Assembly (NCBI RefSeq): GCF_004614195.1 | Contig: NZ_SPUM01000038.1 | Span: 1 to 64,000, forward strand | Direction: 5' to 3' | Source: Massilia horti | GTDB lineage: Bacteria > Pseudomonadota > Gammaproteobacteria > Burkholderiales > Burkholderiaceae_D | Length of the DNA stretch: 64,000 bases | Part shown: positions 20,085 through 28,745 of the stretch, piece by piece | Numbering within the stretch: the stretch's first letter is position 1 | Layout of the letters: each line of letters starts with the position of its first letter | Made by a program: the position numbers and the translations under genes | Notes under the pieces: model-generated | What the model saw: only the letters and a program-made list of their open reading frames with translations | Database searches by the model: none | What the model was told of the DNA's origin: nothing

Positions 20085-20711
20085 ATGTTTGGACGCCTGA
20101 TGCCCACCGAGGGCAAATTTTTTGACCTATTCAACCAGCATGCGGCGCTGTGCGTCAAAGGCGCGCAAGAGATGGTTGGCCTGATGACCAACTTCGACGA
20201 CCTGGAGAACCGCACCCACGCTGTTGAGAGCGTCGAAAAGCAGGCGGACAAGATCACCTACGCATGCGTGGACCTGCTGCACAAGACCTTCATCACCCCG
20301 ATCGACCGTGACGACATCCACAAGCTGATCACGCGCATGGACGACATCCTGGACATGATGGAAGACGCGGCGCAGACCATCTCGCTGTACGACCTGCACG
20401 CCGTCACGCCGGAAGCCAAGCGCCTGTCGGAACTGTGCCTGGCCTGCTGCGAAAAGGTGCAGGCCGCGGTTGGCCTCTTGAACAACATGGATAACGCGCA
20501 GAAGATCGTCTCCATCTGCGAAGAGATCGACCGGCTGGAATCGGACGCCGACCACGTGATGCGCGCCGCGATGTCCAAGCTGTTCCGCGACGAGCCGGAC
20601 GTGCGCAACCTGATCAAGATGAAGGCGATCTACGAGATTCTCGAGACCGTCACCGACCGCTGCGAAGACGTAGCGAACATCATTGAAGGCATCATCGTAG
20701 AAAACGCATAA
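20085..20711 (+). CDS. DUF47 (PhoU-like) regulator of the Pit transporter
   Basis: A 208-residue all-helical protein, start set at the ATG with a CGGAGAA site (MFGRLMPTEGKFFDLFN). DUF47 proteins share the PhoU fold, bind metal clusters through acidic residues, and are found next to Pit-type phosphate transporters. Visible family blocks are MTNFDDLENRTHAVESVEK, TPIDRDDIHKLITRMDDIL and ETVTDRCEDVANIIEGI. The pit gene begins 20 bases downstream, so co-expression is likely. Confidence 0.93.
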   Translation: MFGRLMPTEGKFFDLFNQHAALCVKGAQEMVGLMTNFDDLENRTHAVESVEKQADKITYACVDLLHKTFITPIDRDDIHKLITRMDDILDMMEDAAQTISLYDLHAVTPEAKRLSELCLACCEKVQAAVGLLNNMDNAQKIVSICEEIDRLESDADHVMRAAMSKLFRDEPDVRNLIKMKAIYEILETVTDRCEDVANIIEGIIVENA

Positions 20712-20731
20712 GCCCGGCGAAAAGAACAAGA

Positions 20732-21742
20732 ATGGAACCAATCCAACTGAGCATCTACGTGCTCGCGCTGCTGGTCGGCCTGGCGCTTATTTTCGACTTC
20801 ATGAACGGATTTCACGACGCCGCCAACGCGATTGCGACGGTGGTGTCGACCGGGGTGCTCAAGCCCCAGACCGCGGTCGCCATGTCCGCACTGTTTAACT
20901 TCGTCGCCATCTTCACGGTCGGCCTGCACGTCGCGGCCACGGTCGGCAAGGGCACGGTCGACCCGCACGTGGTCGACCACTACGTCGTGTTCGGGGCGCT
21001 GGTGGGCGCCATCATCTGGAATATCGTCACCTGGTACTACGGCATTCCGTCGTCGTCGTCGCACGCACTGATCGGCGGCCTGGTTGGCGCGGCCGTGGCC
21101 AAGGCGGGCACCGGCGCGCTGGTCGCCGAAGGCCTGATCAAGACCGTCGCCTTCATCGTGATTTCGCCGCTGATGGGCTTTGTCCTGGGTTCGGTGGTCA
21201 TGCTGATCGTTTCGTGGATCTTCGTCCGATCGACACCGCGCAAGATCGACACCTGGTTCCGCCGCCTGCAGCTGGTCTCGGCCGCGGCATACAGCCTGGG
21301 CCATGGCGGCAACGACGCGCAGAAAACCATCGGCATCATCTGGATGCTGCTGATCGTGGCCGGCATCTCCAAGACGGGCGACGCGGCGCCGCCGATGTGG
21401 GTGATCATCTCCTGCTACACCGCGATCAGCCTGGGTACGTTGTTCGGCGGCTGGCGCATCGTCAAGACCATGGGCCAGAAGATCACCAAGTTGAAACCGG
21501 TCGGCGGCTTCTGCGCGGAGGCGGGTGGCGCCATCACGCTGTTCACGGCGACGGCGGCGGGCATTCCGGTCTCGACCACGCACACCATCACCGGCGCGAT
21601 TGTCGGCGTGGGCGCGGCGCAGAAAGCATCGGCGGTGCGCTGGGGCGTAGCGGGCAACATCGTCTGGGCCTGGATCTTCACCATTCCGGCATCGGCCTTC
21701 ATGGCGGCGATCGCGTGGTGGATCGGCAAGCAACTGCTCTAA
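20732..21742 (+). CDS. pit: Inorganic phosphate transporter, PiT family
   Basis: A 336-residue inner-membrane protein with about ten helices. The two PiT signature repeats are visible: FDFMNGFHDAANAIATVV near the N-terminus and SLGHGGNDAQKTIGII in the second half. It takes up phosphate, usually as a metal-phosphate complex driven by protons. The last 28 bases of the gene, including the stop, belong to a 148-bp tandem duplication that continues downstream. Confidence 0.95.
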   Translation: MEPIQLSIYVLALLVGLALIFDFMNGFHDAANAIATVVSTGVLKPQTAVAMSALFNFVAIFTVGLHVAATVGKGTVDPHVVDHYVVFGALVGAIIWNIVTWYYGIPSSSSHALIGGLVGAAVAKAGTGALVAEGLIKTVAFIVISPLMGFVLGSVVMLIVSWIFVRSTPRKIDTWFRRLQLVSAAAYSLGHGGNDAQKTIGIIWMLLIVAGISKTGDAAPPMWVIISCYTAISLGTLFGGWRIVKTMGQKITKLKPVGGFCAEAGGAITLFTATAAGIPVSTTHTITGAIVGVGAAQKASAVRWGVAGNIVWAWIFTIPASAFMAAIAWWIGKQLL

Positions 21743-21795
21743 CCACTAGGGTCAGACCCTAATTTTCGGGCAATTAACTGCCCAAATTCAAATAT

Positions 21796-21858
21796 GGGGT
21801 CAGACCCTAATTGTTGTGCAACAGGCTGCTCAGCAATTAGGGTCTGACCCCATTTTTT
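21796..21858. terminator. Hairpin with T-run after pit, first copy
   Basis: Perfect 18-base arms (21796-21813 and 21834-21851; outer end GGGGTCAGACCCTAATTG) enclose a 20-base loop and are followed by A and six T residues. The shape fits a strong intrinsic terminator on the plus strand. It is also part of the GGGGTCAGA palindrome family. Confidence 0.7.
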
Positions 21859-21943
21859 CCGTGTGGTGGATCGGCAAGCAACTGCTTTAACCTCTGGGGT
21901 CAGACCCTAATTTTCGGGCAATTAACTGCCTAAAATAAAATGT

Positions 21944-22006
21944 GGGGTCAGACCCTAATTGTTGTGCAATAGATTGCTCAGCAATTAGGGTCTGACCCCA
22001 TTTTTT
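21944..22006. terminator. Hairpin with T-run, second copy
   Basis: The same 18-base arms (21944-21961 and 21982-21999) occur exactly 148 bases after the first copy, followed by six T residues at 22001-22006. The T-run overlaps the stop codon of the minus-strand hydrolase gene. Two terminators in series would insulate pit from the convergent gene. Confidence 0.7.
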
Positions 22007-22895
22007 ACAGCTGGACTTCGAGGCCTTCGTAGGCAAGGATGACTTCGAGTTCGCCCAGCTGGCCACGGTGACGCGCGAGCGCGTCGGCGAATACGGCCTC
22101 GAGCTCGTCGTCGCTGCGGGTGGGTTCGTGGTGGGTACAGTACAGGCGCTTGGCGCCTACCCGCACGGCCATCGCGAGCGCCTCGTCGAAGGTGCCGTGT
22201 CCCCAGCCGCGCTTGGCCGGGTATTCTCCACGGGTGTATGAGCAATCGGCAATCAGCGCGTCCACCCCTGCAATCGCGGCGTCGATCGCGTCGCGTTGTG
22301 CGGCGAGCTCCTGGTCGCACAGCGCATGTCGTTCGTCGTCCTCTCGATATGGGTTGAACCAGTGCTCGTGGTCGCCCGTGAAGAACAGCGATTTGCCGTT
22401 GCAGTTGATGCGGTAGCCGAGGTTGGTGACAGGGTGGTTCATGACGACGTTGTCAACCCGGGCGTCTCCCACCGCGACCGGCTTCCCGTATTCGAGGGTC
22501 TGGTACTCGACGGTGGCGGCCATCTGGCTTTCGCTGACCGGGAAGTAGCTGCTTTGCAGTTGGACGCCCATCACGTGTTCGATGCCATCGCCGGTGTCCG
22601 GGTTGCACGCGCCGTGCATGCGCACTCGGCTGCCTTTGATGAACAGCGGGGCGAAGAAGGGCAGGCCATGGATGTGATCCCAGTGGCTGTGGGTGATGAA
22701 GATGTTGGCGTCAACAGGCTGGCCGCGCTTGAGCAGGTCTTGCGCCAGCGCGAAGATGCCGGTGCCGCCGTCGAGGATGATCAGGGTGCCGTCGTCCGTG
22801 CGTACTTCGATGCAAGTCGTGTTGCCACCGTAGCGCATGGTGCGCGGACCGGGGGACGGAATTGACCCTCGTACTCCCCAGAAACGGAATTTCAT
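22005..22895 (-). CDS. Metallo-beta-lactamase-fold hydrolase
   Basis: A 296-residue protein starting MKFRFWGVRGSIPSPG, a start typical of MBL-fold proteins related to PhnP/RNase Z-like phosphodiesterases. The metal-binding motif HSHWDH is at residues 69-74, with further ligands in NHPVTNLGY, FTGDHEH and CTHHEP. The substrate is unknown; cyclic phosphodiesters or RNA ends are possible. It is transcribed away from phoH and towards pit. Confidence 0.88.
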   Translation of the reverse strand: MKFRFWGVRGSIPSPGPRTMRYGGNTTCIEVRTDDGTLIILDGGTGIFALAQDLLKRGQPVDANIFITHSHWDHIHGLPFFAPLFIKGSRVRMHGACNPDTGDGIEHVMGVQLQSSYFPVSESQMAATVEYQTLEYGKPVAVGDARVDNVVMNHPVTNLGYRINCNGKSLFFTGDHEHWFNPYREDDERHALCDQELAAQRDAIDAAIAGVDALIADCSYTRGEYPAKRGWGHGTFDEALAMAVRVGAKRLYCTHHEPTRSDDELEAVFADALARHRGQLGELEVILAYEGLEVQL

Positions 22896-23066
22896 GCAGT
22901 CCCCTTGCCTTTTATTATCGTTTTATTTTGAACAATCGATGATAGCGGTTTTGTGTCCGTCTGGCACAGGAAGTTGTATTTTCACACAGCCTGATGCTGA
23001 GGCGAGTGCATTCCGCGTGAATTTTCACGGCAGGGCCGGCCCCTGATCGGGGCGAGTGGAAATAGA

Positions 23067-23099
23067 AAAGCCTGTGGCCCGCCAAGGCGCACAGGCTTT
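23067..23099 (-). terminator. Hairpin downstream of phoH
   Basis: Ten-base arms AAAGCCTGTG and CACAGGCTTT (23067-23076 and 23090-23099) flank a 13-base loop. On the minus strand the stem ends in TTT followed by CTATT. It lies 21 bases behind the phoH stop codon and is its likely terminator. Confidence 0.7.
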
Positions 23100-23120
23100 C
23101 CTAGGGTGTAATACGTTAAT

Positions 23121-24899
23121 TTACAGCACGTCGCTCGCGTGGTCGGCCAGGCGCGAACGTTCGCCGCGCGCCAGTGTCACGTGGCCGCTGTGGCTCCAGC
23201 CCTTGAAGCGGTCGACCACATAGGTCAGGCCACTCGAGCCTTCGGTCAGGTAGGGGGTGTCGATCTGCGCGATGTTGCCAAGGCAGAGGATCTTGGTCCC
23301 CGGACCGGCGCGGGTGACCAGCGTCTTCATCTGCTTGGGCGTCAGGTTCTGCGCCTCGTCGATGATCAGGAATTTGTTGACGAAGGTGCGGCCGCGCATG
23401 AAGTTGAGCGACTTGATCTTGATCCGCGACCGGATCAGGTCCTGGGTGGCGGCGCGCCCCCAGTCGCCGGCATCGCTGTCGGATTTGTTGAGCACTTCGA
23501 GGTTGTCGTCGAACGCGCCCATCCATGGCGACATCTTTTCTTCTTCGGTTCCCGGCAAGAAGCCGATGTCCTCGCCGACCGGCACGGTGACGCGGGTGAC
23601 GATGATTTCGTTGTAGAGCTTGGTCTCCAGCACCTGCGCCAGGCCCGCCGCCAGCGCGAGCAGGGTCTTGCCGGTGCCGGCCTGGCCGAGCAGGGTGACG
23701 AAGTCGACGTCCGGATTCATCAGGAGGTTCAGCGCGAAGTTCTGTTCCCGGTTGCGCGCCGTGATGCCCCAGACGTTGTTCTTGTGGTGGCTGTAATCGC
23801 GCAGGGTCTGGAACACGGCGGTCTTGCCGTTGATCTGCTTGACCTGGCCGTAGAACGCGGCCTCGCCGTTTTTCGGCTCAAGGTACACGAACTGGTTGAC
23901 CAGCAGGCTGGGGATGAACGGCCCGGTGACCCGGTAGTAGGTGCTGGTGTAGTTGTTTCTGGTTTCTTGCCACGACTCCATGTCCTTGCCGTGCTTGTTC
24001 CAGAAGTCTTCCGGCAGCTGGACGATGCCGGAGTACAGCAGGTCGGTGTCTTCCAGCACATGGTCGTTGAAGTAGTCTTCCGCCGGCAGGCCCAGCGCGC
24101 GCGCCTTGATGCGCATGTTGATGTCTTTGGACACCAGCACGATCGCGCGGCCGGGCTTGTCGCCTTCCAGCGCCTGCACCACGCCGAGGATCTGGTTGTC
24201 GGCTTTGCCCATCGGCAAACCTTCGGGCAGGGATACGCCGTTCAACTTGGTCTGGAAGAACAGCCGCCCCTTGGCATCCTTGTTGCCGAGTTTGCTCAGC
24301 GCAATGCCGGATTCGATCGCGTCGTCGTCCACGTTGGCAATCAGCGCGTCGAGCGTGCGCGAGACCTGGCGCGCATTGCGTGCCACTTCCGACATGCCTT
24401 TCTTGTGGTTGTCGAGTTCCTCGAGCGTCATCATCGGCAGGTAGACGTCGTGTTCTTCGAAGCGGAACAGGCAGGTCGGGTCGTGCATCAAAACATTGGT
24501 GTCGAGCACGAAGACCTTGGCCGCGCCGGCCTTGTCGGCCTTGCGGCTGGTCGAGGACTTGACGTTGATCTCGACCGGCTTGTGCTTGGCCGGATGGGGC
24601 CGTTCGATGTCGGCTTCTTTCAGCTTGGCACGCACGCTGTCCTTGCCTGCCGGGGCGGATCCTGGCGCAGAAACCGGCTCAAGGCCGGGCGCGGGGGCGG
24701 CGGCGAGCAGGGCCGCCTTGCTCTTGCGCGCTTTGGTCTTCGGCGCGGGCACCGCTTCGCCGCTGATCAGGTCTTCGACCGCATCATTGCCGGCTTTGGC
24801 CGACGCAACGGCGCGCACCGGTTTGCCCGGTTCAGCCTTGGGGTAATCGTTCACCGGCAAGATCGTGGCCGGTTTGGTGGGCATTTTTGGCAATGGCAT
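23121..24899 (-). CDS. PIN-PhoH ATPase (PhoH2-like)
   Basis: A 592-residue protein with a disordered Ala/Lys/Pro-rich N-terminus (1-125), a PIN nuclease domain (about 128-290; VFVLDTNVLMHDP with acidic residues D133 and D140, then SKDINMRIKA) and a C-terminal PhoH ATPase with P-loop GQAGTGKT at 405-412. PIN-PhoH proteins of mycobacteria are RNA helicases/nucleases; the bacterial group is named after PhoH but its role outside mycobacteria is poorly known. The gene has no partner toxin-antitoxin genes beside it. Confidence 0.92.
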   Translation of the reverse strand: MPLPKMPTKPATILPVNDYPKAEPGKPVRAVASAKAGNDAVEDLISGEAVPAPKTKARKSKAALLAAAPAPGLEPVSAPGSAPAGKDSVRAKLKEADIERPHPAKHKPVEINVKSSTSRKADKAGAAKVFVLDTNVLMHDPTCLFRFEEHDVYLPMMTLEELDNHKKGMSEVARNARQVSRTLDALIANVDDDAIESGIALSKLGNKDAKGRLFFQTKLNGVSLPEGLPMGKADNQILGVVQALEGDKPGRAIVLVSKDINMRIKARALGLPAEDYFNDHVLEDTDLLYSGIVQLPEDFWNKHGKDMESWQETRNNYTSTYYRVTGPFIPSLLVNQFVYLEPKNGEAAFYGQVKQINGKTAVFQTLRDYSHHKNNVWGITARNREQNFALNLLMNPDVDFVTLLGQAGTGKTLLALAAGLAQVLETKLYNEIIVTRVTVPVGEDIGFLPGTEEEKMSPWMGAFDDNLEVLNKSDSDAGDWGRAATQDLIRSRIKIKSLNFMRGRTFVNKFLIIDEAQNLTPKQMKTLVTRAGPGTKILCLGNIAQIDTPYLTEGSSGLTYVVDRFKGWSHSGHVTLARGERSRLADHASDVL

Positions 24900-25128
24900 C
24901 AGGTTCTCAATCTATAAAAAAGTCATGGGACGCGCAGGGGCCTGCGCCGGGTGGCGCGGGTGCCGGGCGGGATCGATGCTACCTGGGGAGTATGGCGAAA
25001 ACGCGGGCCAGGACCGGAATGTGGCCGGCCTGGCCGCAGCCAGATTGGAATGATGCAGCAGGGTAAAGCTTCGACTCAAAATGGATGGTTCTATCCAGCA
25101 GGTTGATCGACTGGGAGCCGTCCGTTTT

Positions 25129-25614
25129 TCAGGGCTGGCTCTTCACAAATTCCAGCACTTCATCGACGTGATCGCTAACTTTCACGCCACGCCATTCTTT
25201 CACTATTCGACCGTCAGCGTCAAATACAAACGTGCTGCGCTCCACACCGCGCACCTTTTTGCCATACATGTTTTTCATCTTCATGACGTCGAACTGGTTG
25301 CAGACGGTTTCGTCGGGATCGGAGATCAGTTCGAACGGCAGGCCGAGTTTGGCCTTGAAGTTTTCGTGCGACTTGAGCGAATCGCGGGAGACGCCATAGA
25401 TCGCGGTGTTGACCGTCTCGAATTCCGGATAGCGGTCGCGAAATGCGATCGCCTCGGTCGTGCAGCCCGGGGTATTGTCCTTCGGGTAGAAGTACACGAC
25501 GGTGTACTTGGCCGGGCGGCCGAACAGTTCGAAGGTCTGGTCGCCGGTCATCGGCGCCGTAAAATTGGCGAATTTCGCGTTGGCGGTGGGGGATGCGGAT
25601 GGGCTCTCGGCCAC
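25129..25614 (-). CDS. bcp: Thioredoxin-dependent peroxiredoxin, Bcp/PrxQ type
   Basis: The start was placed at a GTG preceded by CCAGGAGAAACCC; this gives 161 residues and avoids the overlap with arnD that an ATG at 25680 would need. The peroxidatic cysteine is C51 in YPKDNTPGCT. The second cysteine five residues later, present in many Bcp proteins, is missing (EAIAF), so resolution must use another cysteine (C in ETVCNQF) or a partner thiol. It reduces peroxides with thioredoxin. It is the last gene of the Ara4N operon. Confidence 0.9.
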   Translation of the reverse strand: MAESPSASPTANAKFANFTAPMTGDQTFELFGRPAKYTVVYFYPKDNTPGCTTEAIAFRDRYPEFETVNTAIYGVSRDSLKSHENFKAKLGLPFELISDPDETVCNQFDVMKMKNMYGKKVRGVERSTFVFDADGRIVKEWRGVKVSDHVDEVLEFVKSQP

Positions 25615-25657
25615 GGGTTTCTCCTGGTTTTGGGTCACGCCGGTCTCGAGCCCGGCG

Positions 25658-26599
25658 TTACAAACTGGTATCGAGGACAATCAGCTCGCCTGACCGGCCG
25701 GGCACTTCGCCCCAACGGATCGGGAATTCGGGCAGCGCGACATCCCTAATCTTCTCATAATAGTCCGCCATTGAGGCAAGCTGGTAACCTTGGGCTTTCC
25801 AGCCTGTCAATAACTGTTCGAATATGGGGGCGAGCTTTTGCCCTTCAAGCTCGGCATGCAGGGTGTAGACGTGGTCGCGTTTTTCGGCGCTTGTCAGCTG
25901 CAGCAGGTGTTCGGCGATGTTGCCGGTATCGATCGTCTTGCCGTCCACCTCGCGCCCGAGCAATTCGTCGAGCGTGGGCAGGGTGGTGGGCATCTGGATG
26001 TGCTGGTAGCCCTGCAGGCGGTAAGGGCCGGCGTTGCGATCGAGCAGGGCGCCCTGGTCGGTGAGCTGGGCCCGTCCGTCCGAGGCGTAGCGGTAGCCCG
26101 CGGCGTCGTGCCGCGCAAAGGCGTGCGCGTTCATCTGCCAGCCGGCCGCGCCGTGGGTGGGGGCCGCTTCGCCGAACAGTTCGCTGAAGCGTTGCTCGGC
26201 CTGTTCCATCAGGCGCGCGGTCCAGGCGTGGTCGCGCTTGCCCACGTTGTCCTGCCACAGCACGTGGTCCCAGGTGTGGATGCCGCATTCGAAGCCGGCG
26301 CGCCTGGCCGCGACGATCTCGGCCGCGGCCTTGGCGCCGATGTCCGGCCCCGGCAGCAGCGTGCCGTACATCAGGGTCTTGAAGCCGTAGTGCTCGACCA
26401 CCGAAGTGCGCGAGACTTTCTGGAAGAAGCCGGGGCGCAGCGCGCGGCGCAGCGCCCAGCCGGTGTGGTCGGGCCCGAGCGAGAACAGGAAGGTGGCCCC
26501 GGCATCGTGCCTGCCCAGCATGCGCACGAGGTTGGGGACGCCTTCCCGGGTTCCGCGATAGGTGTCGACGTCGATCTTAAGGACGAGCAGTGGACGCAA
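25658..26599 (-). CDS. arnD: 4-deoxy-4-formamido-L-arabinose-phosphoundecaprenol deformylase ArnD
   Basis: A 313-residue polysaccharide-deacetylase-type protein. It removes the formyl group from undecaprenyl phosphate-linked Ara4N before transfer to lipid A. The NodB-like signature is visible (LKIDVDTYRG; GIHTWDHVLWQ; TLHAELEG). The only reasonable start is TTG, three bases after the stop of the preceding gene and in the same frame as that stop, so a low-efficiency, coupled start is expected. No GTG or ATG is available upstream before the stop. Confidence 0.93.
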   Translation of the reverse strand: MRPLLVLKIDVDTYRGTREGVPNLVRMLGRHDAGATFLFSLGPDHTGWALRRALRPGFFQKVSRTSVVEHYGFKTLMYGTLLPGPDIGAKAAAEIVAARRAGFECGIHTWDHVLWQDNVGKRDHAWTARLMEQAEQRFSELFGEAAPTHGAAGWQMNAHAFARHDAAGYRYASDGRAQLTDQGALLDRNAGPYRLQGYQHIQMPTTLPTLDELLGREVDGKTIDTGNIAEHLLQLTSAEKRDHVYTLHAELEGQKLAPIFEQLLTGWKAQGYQLASMADYYEKIRDVALPEFPIRWGEVPGRSGELIVLDTSL

Positions 26600-26602
26600 G
26601 TC

Positions 26603-27655
26603 TTAGTCCATCAGTGCTTTGGCTTCGGTAACCTGGCTGCGGTAGGCGTCGAAGATGCCGCGCAGCGCGTCGGCCATCGTGGTCTTCGGCGACCAGCCCA
26701 GTTCCTCGCAGGTGTTGGTGATCTTCGGCACGCGGTTCTGCACGTCCTGGTAGCCCTGGCCGTAGTAGGCGCCCGAAGTGGTCTCGGTGATGGTGACCTT
26801 TTTCGCGCCGTCGGCGTATTCTGGGTACTCGGCAGCCAGGTCGAGCATCATCGATGCCAGTTCGCGGATTGAGTAGTTGTTGGTCGGGTTGCCGATGTTG
26901 TAGATCTTGCCTGATGCCGCGCCGTTCTTGTTCTCGATGATTTTCATCAGTGCGTCGATGCCGTCGTCGATGTAGGTGAAGGCGCGCTTCTGGTAGCCGC
27001 CGTCGACCAGCGAAATTGATTCGCCGCGCACGATGTGGCCGAAGAACTGGGTCACCACGCGCGAGGAGCCTTCCTTGGGCGTGTGGATCGAGTCCAGGCC
27101 GGCGCCGATCCAGTTAAATGGACGGAACAGGGTGAAGTTCAGGCCTTCCATGCCGTAGCCCCAGATCACGCGGTCCATCAGCTGCTTGGCGCACGAGTAG
27201 ATCCAGCGCGGCTTGTTGATCGGGCCGCAGATCAGTTCCGAGTTCTCCGGGTCGAATTCCTCGTCGTGGCACATGCCGTAGACTTCCGAGGTTGACGGGA
27301 ACACCAGGTGCTTGCCGTACTTGGCGGCCGAGCGCACGATCGGCAGGTTGGCTTCGAAGTCCAGTTCGAACACGCGCAGCGGCTGCTTGACGTAGGTCGA
27401 CGGGGTGGCGATCGCCACCAGCGGCAGGATCACGTCGCACTTCTTGACGTGGTACTCGACCCATTCCTTGTTGATCGTGATGTCACCCTCGAAGTAGTGC
27501 ATGCGCGACTTGTATTCCGGGTTCGCGAGCAGGTCTTCGATGCGGTCGGCCTGCATGTCCATGCCGTACACGTGCCAGTCGGTCGTCTCGAGAATGCGCT
27601 TGGAGAGGTGGTGGCCGATGAAGCCGTTTACGCCGAGGATGAGGACTTTTTTCAT
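26603..27655 (-). CDS. arnA: UDP-glucuronate oxidative decarboxylase, stand-alone ArnA C-terminal half
   Basis: A 350-residue short-chain dehydrogenase-type enzyme matching the C-terminal domain of E. coli ArnA and the single-domain UDP-4-keto-pentose/UDP-xylose synthase known from Ralstonia. It converts UDP-glucuronate to UDP-4-keto-pentose with NAD. The Rossmann motif GVNGFIG is at residues 8-14 and the catalytic pair is Y153 and K157 (YSCAK). The formyltransferase half is encoded by the gene immediately upstream, 23 bases away. Confidence 0.93.
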   Translation of the reverse strand: MKKVLILGVNGFIGHHLSKRILETTDWHVYGMDMQADRIEDLLANPEYKSRMHYFEGDITINKEWVEYHVKKCDVILPLVAIATPSTYVKQPLRVFELDFEANLPIVRSAAKYGKHLVFPSTSEVYGMCHDEEFDPENSELICGPINKPRWIYSCAKQLMDRVIWGYGMEGLNFTLFRPFNWIGAGLDSIHTPKEGSSRVVTQFFGHIVRGESISLVDGGYQKRAFTYIDDGIDALMKIIENKNGAASGKIYNIGNPTNNYSIRELASMMLDLAAEYPEYADGAKKVTITETTSGAYYGQGYQDVQNRVPKITNTCEELGWSPKTTMADALRGIFDAYRSQVTEAKALMD

Positions 27656-27678
27656 AAATGATCTCTTTCAGGAATTCG

Positions 27679-28593
27679 TTACTCGCCACTGGCGGAAAGG
27701 TTGGCTTTCAGTTCGGCCGCGCTGATGGGCAGGCCGTCGGCCAGCAGGCTGTGGATCGCGAGCGCGCCGCCGTCGCCGCAAACGCCAAAGATGCCATTAT
27801 CTACCACGGCTAAGCCCGGTGGCAAACTTGGGAGCGGGTCCTTGTATAGTCTTGCACGTTCGATAACATAGCGACGCCCATTGATGTCGGTAAACGCGCC
27901 GGGGTAGGGTGGGGCGACGGCGCGGTGCAGGTTGTAGACCTGCGCGGCCGGTTGCGACCAGTCGATGCGGCCGTCCTCGGGCTTGCGGCCGCCGAAGTAG
28001 CCGCCCTGGCTGAGGTCGTTCAGGGTGCGCGGCGCGCTCCCGGCCAGCAAGCTCGGCAGGATGTTCCACAGCGTTTGCTCGGCGGCCACGGTGACTTTGC
28101 CGAATACCTCGTGCGCGGTGTCGTCCGGCAGGATCGGCACCGCAGTCTGGGCGACGATGGCGCCGGCGTCGGGCTTGACGGTCATTTCGTGCAGGGTGGC
28201 GCCGGTTTCCGTGGCGCCGTGCAGCACCGCCCAGTTGACCGGCGCGCGGCCGCGAAATTGCGGCAGCAGCGAACCGTGCATGTTGTAGGCCGGGGCGATC
28301 GCGAGGATGCTCTCGGGCAGCATGTGGCGGTAGTAGAAGCTGAAGATCAGGTCGGGCTTGGCGGCCGCGATCTGCGCGCGCAACTCGTCGTCCCTGGCGT
28401 GCTCGGGAGTGATGAAGGGAACGCCTTCGGTCTGGCACAGCGAAATGACTGATTCGAACCAGATGTTTTCGCTGGTGCTGTCCTGGTGGGTGACCACCAG
28501 GGCGACGTCGACGCCGCCGGCCAGCAGTACTTTCAGGCAGCGCACGCCGACGTTGTGGTACGCGAATACGACTGCGCGTTGTTTAGCTTGCAT
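27679..28593 (-). CDS. arnA: UDP-Ara4N formyltransferase, stand-alone ArnA N-terminal half
   Basis: A 304-residue protein of the methionyl-tRNA formyltransferase fold. It formylates UDP-Ara4N with 10-formyl-tetrahydrofolate. The catalytic triad N104, H106 and D142 stands in YNMHGSLLPQFRG and VKPDAGAI. In Enterobacteriaceae this domain is fused to the decarboxylase; here the two are separate genes, which keeps the same order as the fused protein. A palindromic element lies between this gene and arnC. Confidence 0.93.
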   Translation of the reverse strand: MQAKQRAVVFAYHNVGVRCLKVLLAGGVDVALVVTHQDSTSENIWFESVISLCQTEGVPFITPEHARDDELRAQIAAAKPDLIFSFYYRHMLPESILAIAPAYNMHGSLLPQFRGRAPVNWAVLHGATETGATLHEMTVKPDAGAIVAQTAVPILPDDTAHEVFGKVTVAAEQTLWNILPSLLAGSAPRTLNDLSQGGYFGGRKPEDGRIDWSQPAAQVYNLHRAVAPPYPGAFTDINGRRYVIERARLYKDPLPSLPPGLAVVDNGIFGVCGDGGALAIHSLLADGLPISAAELKANLSASGE

Positions 28594-28613
28594 AAATTAG
28601 TTAGCCCCAAAAC

Positions 28614-28716
28614 CGTCGTTCCCGCGCAGGCGCCGCGCAGGCGCGGCCCCATAGGCAGCGTGAAATGACGCTCAGTATGGGTTCCCGCCGGGCTGCCGCC
28701 GAGGCCGGGAACGACG
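28614..28716. repeat. Palindromic element inside the arn operon
   Basis: Perfect 11-base arms CGTCGTTCCCG and CGGGAACGACG (28614-28624 and 28706-28716) enclose 81 bases that contain further internal repeats of CGCGCAGGCG. The sequence resembles the extragenic palindromes with a GTTCCCGC core that are widespread in proteobacteria. It lies between arnC and the formyltransferase gene, where an RNA hairpin could influence the amounts of upstream and downstream message. Confidence 0.7.
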
Positions 28717-28745
28717 TGCTAATTGAAGTGGTACTGGAAGCGCTT

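Larger units (their letters stand above)
21715..22010. repeat. Two tandem copies of a 148-bp unit containing the pit 3' end and a palindromic element
   Basis: Copy 1 covers 21715-21862 and copy 2 21863-22010. Both start with GTGGTGGATCGGCAAGCAAC, that is the last codons of pit and a stop codon, then carry the GGGTCAGACCCTAATT element and end in a T-rich tract. The copies are about nine-tenths identical by eye, and the differences include the spacer around 21782-21795 and 21930-21943. The second copy reaches the stop codon of the convergent hydrolase gene. The duplication must postdate arrival of the palindromic element next to pit. Confidence 0.9.

Noticed and set aside
23139-24917. A 592-codon plus-strand frame opposite phoH
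   Set aside because: Shadow of the PIN-PhoH gene, which has all its motifs on the other strand.
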